Below are positions 44,382 to 56,520 of a stretch of DNA of 64,000 nt, piece after piece; positions within the stretch are counted from its first letter, which is position 1; every line of letters begins with the position of its first letter. Source of the DNA: Begonia masoniana (Eukaryota > Streptophyta > Magnoliopsida > Cucurbitales > Begoniaceae). A model generated the notes under the pieces. It saw only the letters and a program-made list of their open reading frames with translations. It was not told the DNA's origin and did not search any database. The translations under genes and the position numbers were made by a program. The DNA lies in the NCBI GenBank assembly GCA_022432975.1, contig CM039509.1, positions 47,179,184-47,243,183 of the forward strand, in the 5' to 3' direction.

Positions 44382-46123
44382 CTACATAAATAGCTCAGGA
44401 TACTTAGCCATCATATCCTGCTGTCGCTCCCATGTAGCTTCTTCCACCTCGTGGTTCCGCCATAAGACTTTGATCAGCGGAATCTCTTTGTTACGCAATA
44501 CCTTGATGGAAGACTCCAAAATACGTACTGGCTTCTCCTCATAAGTCAAGGTAGGCTGTACCTCGATCTCTATAGCCTCCACGATATGTGACGGATCGCG
44601 CAAACATTTCCGAAGCATAGACATATGAAATACATCGTGGATACCCTCCATAGAAGCTGGAAGCTGCAGTCTGTATGCCAACTTCCCGATCCTCTTCAGA
44701 ATAGGAAAGGGCCCCACATATCGAGGGTTTAACTTGCCCCTCCTTCCAAATCTCATGACGCCTTTAAACGGAAAAACTTTAAGATAAACTTCGTCACCTT
44801 CTTCGAACTCTAGCTCTCTCCGTCTCGTATCAGCATAGCTCTTCTGTCTACTCTGAGCTACCTCAATACGCTGTCGGATAATGGCAACCTTCTCTGCCGT
44901 TTGCTGTAGAATCTCTGGACCAACAACGCTGGCCTCGCCAACCTCGTCCCAATATAACAGAGATCTACACTTCCGACCATACAAAGCCTCATACGGTGCC
45001 ATGTCAATGGTAGCCTGGAAGCTGTTGTTGTACGAGAACTCAATCAGAGGCAAATATCGGCTCCACGAGCCCTGAAACTCCAACACACAAGCTCTGAGCA
45101 TATCCTCAAGAATCTGATTCGTCCTCTCTGTCGACCATCAGTCTGAGGATGAAATGTTGTGCTGAAATTAAGTTGAGTCCCCATAGCTTTGTGCAAACTC
45201 TTCCAGAACTTTGAAGTAAATCTCGGATCACGATCTGAGACTATAGAAACTGGCACTCTGTGCAGTCTAACAATCTCCTGCACATAAAGCTCAGTGAGCT
45301 GATCCATAGAAGATGCCATCCTCACAGATAAGAAGTGGGCCGACTTTGTCAATCGGTCCACGATCACCCAAACACCATCATGGCCTTTCGTCGTCCTCGG
45401 GAGCCCCACAATAAAATCCATGGAGATCTGCTCCCACTTCCACTCCGGAATCGGCAGTGGCAATAATGTTCCGGCCGGTCTCTGGTGCTCTGCTTTCATC
45501 TGTTGACACACTAAACAGGTCTCAACGTACTTGGCAACCTCCAGCTTCATGTTCGGCCACCAGAAATGTTGCTTTAAGTCCCGGTACATTTTAGTACTTC
45601 CCGGGTGCACAAAATATGCCGAAGAATGTGCCTCGGCCAATATATCCTTCTTCAGATCCTCGTCGTTAAGCACGTACCGCCTATGCCTAAACTTCAGAAT
45701 ACCATCCTCTGATAAATGAAAATCTGACGAGTCTCCCAATGTCATGCTGGATCGAAGCTCCTCACACTCCGTATCATTCTGCTGAGCCTCACGTATCCGA
45801 TCCAGAATAGTCAGCCCGAGGGAAATGTTGGTGAGCATACTGGAAAACTCTGCCACTATCTCAACGTCGAACCTCTCAATCTCAGACCGCAGTGTAACTG
45901 ACATCGCTGCAAATGAAGGCTGACTCGCAGAAGGCACTCTACTCAAAGCATCAGCTACCTTGTTTACCTTTCCTGGGTGGTACTTGATATCAAAATCGTA
46001 ATCTTTGACGAACTCAAGCCACCTTCTCTGACGCATATTCAACTCCTTCTGCGTAAATAAATACTTCAAGCTCTTGTGGTCAGAAAATATCTCGCACTGT
46101 TGCCATATAAATAATGTCTCCAT
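44382..46123 (-). pseudogene. Integrase and RNase H end of the nested gypsy
   Basis: Minus strand. It starts in RNase H ([27 protein letters not shown]), then the HHCC domain ([14 protein letters not shown]... CLVCQQ), the catalytic core with [10 protein letters not shown] and VSDRDPRF, a frameshift just after FHPQTDG near 45130, then [11 protein letters not shown], the GDEVYLKVFPFKG and NPRYVGPF C-terminal blocks, and a VKVLWRNHEVEEATWERQ tail ending at a stop at 44382. The frameshift lies in the third catalytic motif, so no active enzyme could be made. Confidence 0.9.
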
Positions 46124-47256
46124 ATCTTCAGTGCGAAGACCACAGCTGCTAATTCAAGGTCGTGCGTCGGGTAATTCTACTCATACGGCTTCAGCTGCCG
46201 AGAAGCATAAGCAATAACTCTCCCCTCCTGCATCAACACACAACCTAGTCCAACTCCTGACGCATCGCAATAAATGCTATACTTGTCACCTTCAACAGGT
46301 AGCGCCAATACCGGAACGGTGGTCAATCTCTGCTTTAACTCCATAAAACTGTTATCACAGGCAGACGACCATATAAATCTCTCGTTCTTCCGAGTCAATC
46401 TTGAAAAAGGTAGCGCGATCTTCGAGAATCCCTCTATAAACTTCCGGTAGTAACCGGCTAATTCGAGAAATCCACGCACCTCTCGTATGTTCTTCGGCTG
46501 TGGCCAACATCTGACCGCTTGAATTTTGCTCGGATCCACAGAAACCCCTTCTTCTGATATAATGTGGCCAAGAAAACTGACTCGATCCAGCCAGAACTCG
46601 CACTTAGAGAACTTTAGATACAACTGGTGCTGGAATAGAATCCTCAGGACTACTCTCAGGTGCTCCTCGTGTTCTTCCTTCGTCTTAGAGTAAATCAGGA
46701 TATCATCGATGAAAACCACCACGAACTTGTCCAAGTACTCCTTGAAGACACGGTTCATCAAATCCATGAACGCTGCAGGGGCATTAGTAAGTCCAAAAGA
46801 CATGAAAAGGAACTCATAATGCCCGTACCTCGTTCGAAAAGCCATTTTCTGAATATCATCCTTCCGGACCTTCAGCTGATAATAACCCGAGCGCAGGTCA
46901 ATCCTGGAAAACACTCGGGCACCCTGTAGCTGATCAAACAAGTCATCGATCTGAGGCAGTGGATACTTATTTTTCACCGTCAATTTGTTCAACTCCCTGT
47001 AATCAATGCACATCCTGAGGGTCCCGTCTTTCTTCTTGAAGAATAGAACAGGCGCACCCTAGGGTGAAACACTGGGTCGAATAAAACCCTTCTCTAACAA
47101 CTCATCAAGCTGAGTCTTCAACTCCTTTAACTCAGCTGGTGCCAACCGATAAGGATTCTTAAACCTTGGCGCAGCATTTGGATAAACATCAATAATAAAT
47201 TCAATCTCCCGGTCTGGCGGTAACCCGGGAAGATCATCGAGGAATATACCAGAGAA
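46124..47256 (-). pseudogene. Reverse transcriptase-RNase H of the nested gypsy
   Basis: Minus strand. The linker [14 protein letters not shown] opens the region; a TAG replaces Trp in SVSP*GAP near 47060. Then [32 protein letters not shown] (catalytic Asp), [13 protein letters not shown] (catalytic Asp pair at residues 103-104 of the stretch from 47013), and RNase H with [11 protein letters not shown] stop at 46174-46176 (PYE*NYP) and a frameshift near 46100 in the YLYG segment separate it from the downstream frame. Confidence 0.9.
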
Positions 47257-48861
47257 CTATCTGACTATAGGAATGTCGCTCGGCTTCACTCCGCTGAGCA
47301 ACTGAATATCAAATACTGAGGCCAAGTAAATAGAGCACGCACCTTTAAACTGCTCGTTGACCTTCATAGAATATGAAATAGGTGAGCTACTCAATCTGTT
47401 CATCGCCTGATAAGAAAACTCGACTTTACCCGGGGGTCGAAAGGTGACAATCCCGGATCGACAATCGATGGTGGCGAAGTACTGTGACAGCCAGTCCATC
47501 CCCAAGATAAGATCATAATGCTCTATGCCCATAACAATAAGGCGAGCATAGAGGGTTCTGTCCCCAATCAAGATAATATTGCCCTGGACCACACGACCTG
47601 ACTGCATACGCTCTCCCGAAGGTAGCATCACACTATATTCGCACTCTGCTAACTCAAGCGCAAGCTTCAATCTAGACACACAAGCAGTGGAAACAAAAGA
47701 GTGCGTAGCCCCTGTGTCTAATAAAGAAAATACAGCTACGCCCATAATCAATATAGTACCTGCTATCTCGGCAGGTTGATCCTCGTTATCGACATCACCA
47801 GGCTCTATAAATGCGAAGATCCTCGGCATAATCCTCCTCTGATCACTGCCTGACTGATCTCGACCCTGTTTCGGGCAGTCTTTAATAAAATGGCCGACTT
47901 TACCACATTTGTAACATTTATTAGTGCCCACTCGGCACTCTCCGCTGTGCTCTCTCTGATACTTGGGGCACCAAGGCACCTGTGAAGCCCCCTATACTTG
48001 CTTCCCTTTGCCTCGATCGTTGCCTCCTTCCAAGTGTCTTTTAACTCCCCTCTGTTGTTGTTGAGGATGTGCTCTAGGCTGCCAACCTCAGTTCAGAGAC
48101 TGAGGACGTTTCTCTCGAAAGAAACCTCTAGATGGCTCCCTCGGTTTGGCAGAATCTCTATCAACTGCCTCAATATCAAGCGCCCTGGCCACTATCTCGT
48201 CATAGGATACATTCCGTACCCCAGATATAGTAAGACGCATCCGAAACTGCTGGTTAAGCCCTTGCAAAAACCTGCGTACCTTGTTCTTGTTAACGCTGAC
48301 CTGACGTAGCGCGAATCGGGACAGTGCTTCAAACTTCCTCACATACTCGACAATAGAACTAACCTGCCGCAACTGCATAAATTCAACCATCTTCGCCTCC
48401 CGTACGGTATGACTGAAATACTTGTCGTAAAACAACTCTTTGAATCTCTCCCAGCTCATAATAGTCACGTCTGTGGTCATCTTGATGGAATCCCACCAAA
48501 ACCGAGCATCCAGTGCTAAGTGGTAGGTCACCAATGCAACCTTCTCTCCGTCCTCAATGCTAGCATAGGCCAGCATGTCCTCCATGGTGCGAATCCACTC
48601 CTCGGCTGAAGAGGAATCCGTAGACTGTCCGTTAAATATTAGGGGCTGGAGCTTCTGAAATCTCTCCATCCCTCGGTTACCCGGAATGGCTGCCTCCCGA
48701 GCTCTAGTGCCCTCTCGGTCTATAAGAGTACCCAGCTGCTGAGACTGTCTCTCCATTTGCTGAGCCTGCCGCTCCATATGCTGGGATTGCTGGGCAATAA
48801 AGTCCTTAAGGGTATCAGTTGTATCATCTCGGTCATCTCGACCGTTTCCTCGATGCACCAT
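47257..48861 (-). pseudogene. Gag-protease of the nested gypsy
   Basis: The start codon is chosen at 48861 (MVHRGNGRDDRDD), the first Met after the primer site in a good leader context; a longer frame upstream runs into the primer site and is not coding. The capsid domain shows EEWIRTMEDMLAYASIEDGE, LALDARFWWDSI, WERFKELFYDKYF and EFMQLRQVSSIVEY. In-frame TGA (48088) and TAG (about 47994) separate it from CPKYQREHSGEC, a CCHC knuckle CYKCGKVGHFIKDC, and the protease DTGATHSFVS (Asp near 47718) with LILGMDWL. Another stop at 47257 precedes RT. Confidence 0.9.
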
Positions 48862-49010
48862 AGTTCTATAACTCCTATATAGGTTAAAACACATAAGTCT
48901 AAGAAAATAGAAATCAAATAAAACTATAAACATACTTACAGTTGATGAAGAATGTCCGCGTAGTGGCTGTGCAGTCGAGCAGTCTACAGAACCGATTTTA
49001 AAACCCGGGG

Positions 49011-49022
49011 GCTCTGATACCA
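49011..49022 (-). other. Primer-binding site of the nested gypsy (tRNA-iMet)
   Basis: The minus strand reads TGGTATCAGAGC, 6 bp inside the 5' LTR end at 49029, a perfect match to the consensus. Confidence 0.95.
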
Positions 49023-49028
49023 TAAATT

Positions 49029-51577
49029 TGTCACGACCCTAATACTGTACCCAATTCCCCGTACATTTTTTTTTATACTAATCTTGTTCGTGTGAGCGGA
49101 ATTAAAACCTTTTAAATCGGAATTGAAATTCGTTTAGTAAGTCGTTTAAAACAAATACTAAATTAATTGAAATTAAAAACCATTTAAAACAATTAAAATA
49201 ACAAATTAAAACATAATAGGGGAGGGCAAAAAGGGAAAGCATGGGCGATTGATCATGGCGATCAATCGTCCATCGGCGATTGCAACAGGCGAATGGTCGC
49301 CTCTTGCAAATCGTCTGTGGCGACTGATCGCCACAGTTTGTGGCGATCAGTCGCCACGCTCTCTGGATTTCTCTAGAGAGCGGCGACCATGAGGGGCGAA
49401 TGATCCCCTCCTCAGGCAATCATTCACCACCCTCCCTGAAAATCCAATTCCAGGGAGCGCCCCTCCCCGTTTCTCCTTTTTGTTTCTCTTCACATTCCTT
49501 TCCATTCTTTCTTCTTTCTCTACTTGCATAACATTTCAATTAAAACATCACTTAACCATCACCTCAATTATACATTCCTACACTAATTCATTCAATTTCT
49601 GTATCCAAAACAACGACTCAAAACACGTGTTTAAAACGAAATACAGTTCCCTGAAAACAAACTGCGTGGATATGTTTAAAACCTAAACAAATCCTCCTGT
49701 TTTTGAAATCACCCAAACGGTTATCAAATCGGTTTAAAAAACATTTCAAAACATCAAAACTTAAACCTATCGACTATACAGAACCAAACATCCTAAAATG
49801 TTTCTATCTATACAATAAATCTATCTAATTCACCATTAGCCCAAAATATCCCGATACCCTTAAATCACGTACATATTTCCCCATGGGTCAGGCCAAGCAT
49901 CGACTGCGCAACACACCACCGCAAGCCATCCTCCGCCAACTGGATCACTCCTCAGGTGAAGGGATCTCATCCTCACCTGTTTCCTCGTAGTCACCTACAC
50001 CATACAGGCACCTATGAGATCAAAAATCTCAGCAAGCTCTCATAAATGCAATGCATGCTGTGCGTATGAGTTCATAATCATGCATCATTTTCATTACTTT
50101 ACTTTACTCTGTGGGTGTCACCGAGATCTCTTCCCACTAACCGGAGAGAGCACATCCAGCGGTCAGACTACTCTTTCCAGCTAGAGGGGGGGTACATGCT
50201 TACAACACGTACAACCGTGCCTGAGCCCCATCTCGCGTGACCTGTAACTATATGAGTACGTGTTAGATGTGGTATTGTGACAGACCCGTAAGTCGATCTA
50301 CACAATAGATCAATAGCCCCTCTCCAGGCCACATCACCATTTTCTTTAAAACATCGTACGAAAATTCATTTTCATGCTTTATAAAACCCATGATGCGTGA
50401 GCAGTTCCATATGACATAAAGTAAACATACATGATTTGTACCATCGAGACAATAAAGCAATTAAAAGCATAACCTATACAGAACTAATCCTAACTACCCA
50501 ACCAAAATAAATTTAAGCCTATACATCTCCGAAACTCCTCGAGACGACTTCGACGTACGGTGTAGGCCAATCGGCCAGAGAAGATCACGAGAACTTACCT
50601 CGTGTCCAAAGCAGCTCTAACTCCGTCCACGAGCGTGGTTTACCTAAGCAATTTAGAACGTTTATCGTTAAAACGAATTCAAACTTCTAAATGTCCAAAT
50701 TCAACAAAAACCTTAACTAAAGAATTTTCCTAAAATCTTAAACTAACTAATCGAAGTATTTAAACAACGATTAACGCTCAATAGTTTAAAATCACCATTA
50801 ACGAGTTTTCCTAAAAACCCAGAAATTCTCCAATTTTAACTTTTTCACAAATCAATTTAATTTCGTCCGAAAACGTCCAATACGTTCATTATATCCTTAA
50901 TTACGACAAATCTATAAATTTCAAACCCTAAATCGCATTTTTAACAAAAACCCTAATTGAAACCCTAACCGTATAACTTTGCGAAAACCAAAAACTAACG
51001 CTCTAAAACTTTAGATTCATACCTAGAGCGTCGAATGGAGAAGAAAGCGCGAAGAAAACGGAACGATTGAAGGACGAACAGAGGTCGGAAGTGAGAATCG
51101 CCGTGAATCGCCAAGGAGGGAGGAGAAGTCGCAGGGAGAGAGGAGTTCGCGTGGAGAAGAAGAAGAAGACAATTCAATTTTAATAAAAATTGACTTGGTA
51201 AATTACCGTTTCGCCCTTCCTTTGTTTTCTATTTGTTTCGTCCTTTGTTTCGTTAATTGTCTAACGATTCGGTTTCTCCAAATCTCCTTATTTCACCAAT
51301 AACTCCAACCTATTATTTGGGATTTATTAAAACTATCTGTTTACAATTCGGACCTCGTTTACTATTTTTACTTAAACGTTATTTATATTACGAGAAACGT
51401 AATTTCTCGAAATATAGCGTTATTACTTCGAAAAAATCCCGAAATTTCCTTAAAATTCCAATTAATAATTAAGATCATAATGGTGCTTTCTTTTTGTAAA
51501 ACGGGTTTGATTTAACATATTTACAAAAATGCCAATATATATTATAATATAAAATTCCGTACAGGCCGGATATTACA
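49029..51577 (-). mobile_element. 5' LTR (2,549 bp) of the nested gypsy
   Basis: Same parts as 41848-44341: mini-exon 50643-50599 (45 bp), donor CACGAG|GTAAGT, acceptor TTGCTTAG|GTA, palindrome cluster 49240-49440. It retains 54 bp (49301-49354) with GTGGCGACTGATCGCCAC and TGTGGCGATCAGTCGCCAC that the 3' LTR lacks. Confidence 0.9.
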
Positions 51578-52557
51578 GAAGTGCTCAAGTTGCTAAGGGA
51601 AACCAGGTAAGTGAGTGAGTAAGATTCCCGGCCATTAAGGCCCTACATCACAAGGGTACTAGGTAGAAGTTGTCTATAATATTTAAAGGTTATCTGTACT
51701 ATTGTCTGTTTGGTTATGATACTCGAGTTGATAGTATGATCTTTTGATGAATGAATGAGCTGTCCTTTTAGTCTGATGAAATGAGAGTACTCATACTCAT
51801 GCTTCACGATTTTTTTCCTTTTCAAGCATATGAAAATGTTTTAAGTGCATGTTTTCCTTCACGATCAAGATATGAACATGAAACTTATGTAACAAGGATT
51901 AAGAGAGGGTTTGAGGCGGTTTGGCGTATGTCACTGTCCAAAAGGAGGACCATGAATACGGCCCGCAAGGGACTATGTACACTTTCACTGTCAACCCCCT
52001 TTTCGGCACAATTCCTCCCTTAATCCACATGATGTAAATGATGAACAAGAACGTGATGTAAACAACGAACAAGAACATGAACAAGAATGTAATGAGAAAT
52101 GATTATGTAAATGTGTTCTTTTCAACTGTGCATTCATGCATACATGTTAGTATTGCACTCCTTACTAAGCATTAGGTTTATAGTGTAAACCTTATGATGC
52201 AGGTGAAGAACTTCCAGGTGAGAATTCCAAATTCAGTGAGGATGTCTAAGACTGGTTGCTGGATGGTGCTCAGGGTGACAGATTTGTGACTGGAAAGGCG
52301 ATTATGACCCCTGGTTACTGCTCTTATGATGTTAGTAAGAATTATACATACTGAAATTAAGTAGGAAGGGATTTTCTTAACACGATGGATTTTGGGATTT
52401 GTCTGACTGGATTTCTAAGTTTAAGAATGATCATAAGGAGATAGAATGATTTATGTTTTATTTAAGTCTTCCGCTACACGTATTCTGGATGAGTCTATGA
52501 TTTATACCTGTGCAATCTTATTCTAGTCAAGTTGAAGTCTGTGAAAGTCAGGATGTC

Positions 52558-53135
52558 TCGTTTCGTAGATGTTGTCGTCGGTAGATGCTGATTAATACTA
52601 TCGACAGATGCTAGGAATTTCTTATTCACCGGTAGAGGTCTTCTATCGGATGATGCTTGTATGTCACGTGCGATGCATATGTCAATCGGTAGACGCTAGG
52701 ACTTTCTCATTCACCAGTAGAGGTTTTCTATCGGATGATGCTTATATGTCACATGCGATGCACATGTCAATCGGTAGATGCTGATTATTACTATCGGCAG
52801 ATGCTAGAAATTTCTTATTTACCGGTAGAGGTCTTCTATCGGATGATGATTATTATGCCAGGTGTGATTTACATGTCAACCGGTGGATGTAGATGTTTTC
52901 GCTATCGGAAGAAGTGAGTATTAAGTATTGTCGTTTTGTGATCGGATGATATGGGTAATTATGCTTTGTCGTTTAGTAATCGGTAGAGGTCTTCTACCGG
53001 GCGATGCCCATGAGTCACATGAAACCCTCGTGTCCATCGGATGATGCCTTCTTCTGGGCGACGTCTACTGAGTCACGTGGAGTGCACGTGACATTCGGGG
53101 AATGTGTTCCTATCGGTAGATGACTGCAAGTCCAT
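52558..53135. repeat. ATCGGTAGATG cluster in the plus-strand gypsy 5' LTR
   Basis: Repeats of about 125 bp built from ATCGGTAGATGCTGATTA, TATCGGCAGATGCTAG, ACCGGTAGAGGTCTTCTATC and GTCGTTTTGTGATCGG. Equivalent arrays lie at 59700-60280 and 63720-64000 in the other copies. They sit 270-850 bp from the LTR 3' end. Confidence 0.88.
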
Positions 53136-53409
53136 GCAGCCCGCGAACAATGAAGTCGAGTGGTCTGAGGGCACTTTCCTTCTGCCCGAACACGTTATGG
53201 AACCGATGTCTGAGTCATGTTGATCGACTCTGTGACTAACTGTGTCGATAGTCTTATGTGGGGGCCGAGTTTTTGAAGGGTTCAGTTTTGTCAGATATGG
53301 CATTGTCCTTGAGTAATGTAAAAAAAAAATAATATAGAGGGTAAACTTAGTGTAAATGATTTACAAAAATTAAGAATCAGTCTCGGCCCTAATAGGGTTG
53401 TTACAATTA

Positions 53410-53421
53410 TGGTATCAGAGC
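53410..53421 (+). other. Primer-binding site of the plus-strand gypsy (tRNA-iMet)
   Basis: TGGTATCAGAGC, 4 bp after the LTR end at 53405; perfect consensus. Confidence 0.95.
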
Positions 53422-53567
53422 AAAACCGGGTTCTAAAATCGATTCTACAGACTGCTTTCCAGCAGAGATTGTCACATGAGCACACTCCAACAATTGTAAG
53501 TGTCTATGATTTTAATAATGTCATTACGTTAAGATGTGTTTATGATTACTTGTTTAGGAATCTCAAA

Positions 53568-54880
53568 ATGGTAAAAGGTCAACAAAGAGAGAGCAATGAG
53601 GATAGTAACACCATCGCTCAGCTAATCGAGTTGGTTATTCGCCAGTCCCACAAAATTGAGCAGTGGGTGGCTGCTAGGGATGAGCAAGGGAATTCTAGCT
53701 CAAATACGACTCACGACAATGGAAGCGAGCATTTTCACCGCCTTCGACCTCCAGTATTCAATGGTCAAGTTTCGGATCCTATTTATGTTGAAGAGTGGAT
53801 TCGGACAATTGAGGACATGTTCAAGTATGCCAAGGTCGATGAAGGGGGACAAGGTCACATGTGCTGTTTTTCATCTTGCATTGGGTGCAAGGCATTGGTG
53901 GGACACAATTCAGAGCACTACGAATGCGGAAACTATGACTTGGGCGTGGTTCAAGACGGCCTTTTATGACAAGTATTTTAGCCGAGCAGTTCGGGCCAGC
54001 AAAAAGATGGAGTTTATGCAGCTGCGCCAAACCGGTTCTATGGCTGACTACATCTGTAAGTTTGAGGCCTTGTCCAGGTTTGCACTCCGTCTGGTGGATG
54101 ATGAGGAAGACAAGATTCACCAGTTTGTCCATGGACTGAAGCCAGCCTCTTTCAGGGAGTGAAGACTGCGGGGATCCATAACATACCCTATTCCGAAGTG
54201 GCAGTTAAGGCTTTGGAATTGGAAGAAGTTGAGTTAACAGTACAAGGACAACGTGAACCGCCAAGGAAGTTTATCAAGTAGACTCAGCCACCACCGCGCC
54301 AGGGCAGAGGTTGGCAGCCACAACCGAATAGAGGACTGCAGCAACAGCAGAAAGGTGTGAAGAGACCCTTCAATCCAAATGATGATCAAGGAAAAGGAAA
54401 GCGACCTCTAGCTCATCTATGTTCCACCTGCCAGAAGAATCACCATGGCGAATGTAAATTACATTCTGGCCGTTGCTATAGATGTGACAAGGTTGGACAC
54501 ATGGTCAGAGATTGCCCTATGCCGCCAGACCCAAATCGTGCGAGAGTAGCGCCAAGAGTCTGTGCTTTAATGGAGGATGAGGATGTGGTGCAGCATACAG
54601 TCATAACAGGTACAATTATGATCTGTGGTATTTCTACTTATACACTTATAGATACGGGAGCCATACACTCGTTTGTATCAACCCTGTTTGTATGTAAGCA
54701 TAGGTTAGAACTCTTGCCAGCCGAGAGATCATATAGTGTTATGTTACCTTCAGGGAAGTCCTTACATTCAGAACAGAAAGTGAAAGGTGATATTGTATCT
54801 TTAGAAGAAAAGAAGTTATATGTAGAGCTAATCGTAATTGATATGAAGGGATATGAAGTCATATTAGGAATGGATTGACT
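53568..54880 (+). pseudogene. Gag-protease of the plus-strand gypsy
   Basis: Start at 53568 (MVKGQQRESNEDSN). The capsid domain has RLRPPVFNGQVSDP and EEWIRTIEDMFKYAKVDEG; a frameshift near 53840 moves to FHLALGARHWWDTIQ, FYDKYFSRAVRAS and KMEFMQLRQTGSMADY. Stops or shifts occur near 54160 and 54280. After a Gln/Arg/Pro linker come CSTCQKNHHGEC and the CCHC knuckle CYRCDKVGHMVRDC, then the protease with DTGAIHSFVS and a VILGMD ending where TGG has become TGA (54878). Gag would bind and package RNA; the protease would cut the polyprotein. Both are inactive here. Confidence 0.88.
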
Positions 54881-54983
54881 ATTCAGACATTATGCCCCGA
54901 TAAGTTGTAGGTCTGGATTGGTTGAGTTCTGACCCCCGAACGGAGATCGGTATTCCTTCCAAGATATTCCAAAAATAAGTAAA

Positions 54984-56520
54984 ATGCCAATTATATCCTC
55001 ACTAGAGACTCAGCGGTTACTGAAGGGTAGTTGTGAGAGTTTTCTAGCTAGCATAATTGATGTCCAGGTAAAGGATAAGGTAGAACTCCAAGATATTTCT
55101 ATAGTACGAGAGTTTCCAAAAGCATTTTTGGATGACTTGCCCGGGTTACCACCTGATAGAGAAATTGAGTTTGTAATCGATACATATCCCGAGGCATCAC
55201 CTGTGTCTAAGAACCCTTACCACGTGGCACCTGTTGAGCTGAAGGAGTTAAAAGTCCAACTCCAGGAACTTGTTGACAAATGATTTATACGCCCTAGTTG
55301 TTCTCCCTGGGGTGCGCCTGTCCTATTTGTTAAGAAGAAAGACGGTTCTCTTAGAATGTGCATAGATTACAGAGAACTGAACAAGTTAACAATCAATAAT
55401 AAATATCCCTTACCCCGAATTGACGACTTGTTTGACTAGTTACAAGGAGTTAAGGTATTTTCAAAAATTGACTTACGTTCGGGTTATTACCAACTGAAGG
55501 TTAAGGAGAGTGATGTACCAAAGACAACATTCAGAACCCGGTATGGACACTATGAATTTCTTGTGATGTCGTTTGGATTGACGAATGCACCTGCAGCTTT
55601 TATGGACTTGATAAACCGTGTGTTTCTTGAGTATTTGGACAAGTTTGTAATTGTGTTTATAGATGATATCCTAATTTATTCACAGACCAAAGCTGACCAT
55701 GAAAAACACTTAAGAATAGTTTTGACGACATTAGAACAGCAGCAACTTTATGCCAAGTTGCCCAAATGTGAGTTCTGGTTGGATAAGGTCAACTTTCTAG
55801 GCCATGTCATTCTGCTGAGGGCATATCTGTAGATCTAACCAAAATTCAGGCAGTAAAAGATTAGCCCCAACCGAGGAACGCCAGTGAAGTCCGTAGTTTC
55901 CTTGGTCTGGCAGGTTATTATAGAAAGTTTATTAAGGGATTTTCTATGATAGCTAAACCTTTAACTAGTTTAACAAAGAAGGACACCAAGTACTCTTGGA
56001 CTGAAGCTTGTGAAGATAGTTTTCAGACACTAAAATTGAAGTTGACGATAGCCCCTCTTTTGACACTCCCAACTGAAGAAGGGAAGTTCAGTATTTATTG
56101 TGATACATCCAAAGTTGGTCTGGGGTGTGTCTTGATGCAAGAAGGCAAGGTTGTGGCGTATGCCTCCAGGCAACTGAAGAATTATGAACAGAATTACCCC
56201 ACTCATGATTTAGAATTAGCCGCAGTTGTTTTTGCATTAAAGATTTGGAGACACTATTTGTATGGTCAGCAGTGTAAAGTGTTTTCTAACCATAAAAGCC
56301 TGAAGTACCTTTTTACTCAAAAGGAATTAAACATGAGACAAATACGTTGGTTGGAGTTCGTTAAGGATTACGATTTTGAAATTAAGTATCACCCGGGTAA
56401 GGCTAATGCTATAGCCGATGCATTAAGCAGGATGTCAATGACGATGCAACCTGCGGTGTCAACCATGTCTATACCATTGAGGACGGAAGTTCAGAAATTT
56501 GAATTGGAAATAGTTTCTTA
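54984..56520 (+). pseudogene. Reverse transcriptase-RNase H of the plus-strand gypsy
   Basis: [15 protein letters not shown] leads into RT. Stops occur at 55281 (TGA), 55437 (TAG) and 55863 (TAG where other copies have Trp), with a frameshift near 55815. Catalytic motifs remain: [11 protein letters not shown] and [13 protein letters not shown]. RNase H keeps [20 protein letters not shown] and ADALSRM, while the third acidic position reads SNHKSL instead of SDHKSL, a catalytic Asp-to-Asn change. It ends at TAG 56519. Confidence 0.9.

Larger units (their letters stand above)
41848..51577 (-). mobile_element. Complete Ty3/gypsy chromovirus-type element (9,730 bp), minus strand
   Basis: The flanking GAAGT duplication is perfect. 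On the minus strand: 5' LTR 51577-49029, primer site 49022-49011, gag from 48861, protease, RT, RNase H and integrase to 44382, polypurine tract AAGGTGGGTGGAA, 3' LTR 44341-41848. The LTRs are close to identical apart from a 54-bp difference and scattered substitutions. The order of parts and termini are intact, but coding frames carry stops and frameshifts, so it is a recent yet dead insertion. It sits inside mini-exon 2 of the older 5' LTR. Confidence 0.93.
41177..53405 (+). mobile_element. 5' LTR of the plus-strand gypsy, interrupted
   Basis: It begins TGTAACACCCGACAATG and ends GGGTTGTTACA. TATAAATA at 41329-41336 would start RNA only about 190 bp into the LTR. Donor CTCTAG|GTAAGG at 41490, acceptor GTTTTAG|GTG ends 41824, mini-exon 41825-41847 plus 51583-51606 (47 bp in total), donor ACCAG|GTAAGT at 51607, box AAGGCCCTACATCAC at 51639, and acceptor GATGCAG|GTG ends 52202. 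An ATCGGTAGATGCTG cluster lies at 52558-53135. Confidence 0.85.
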
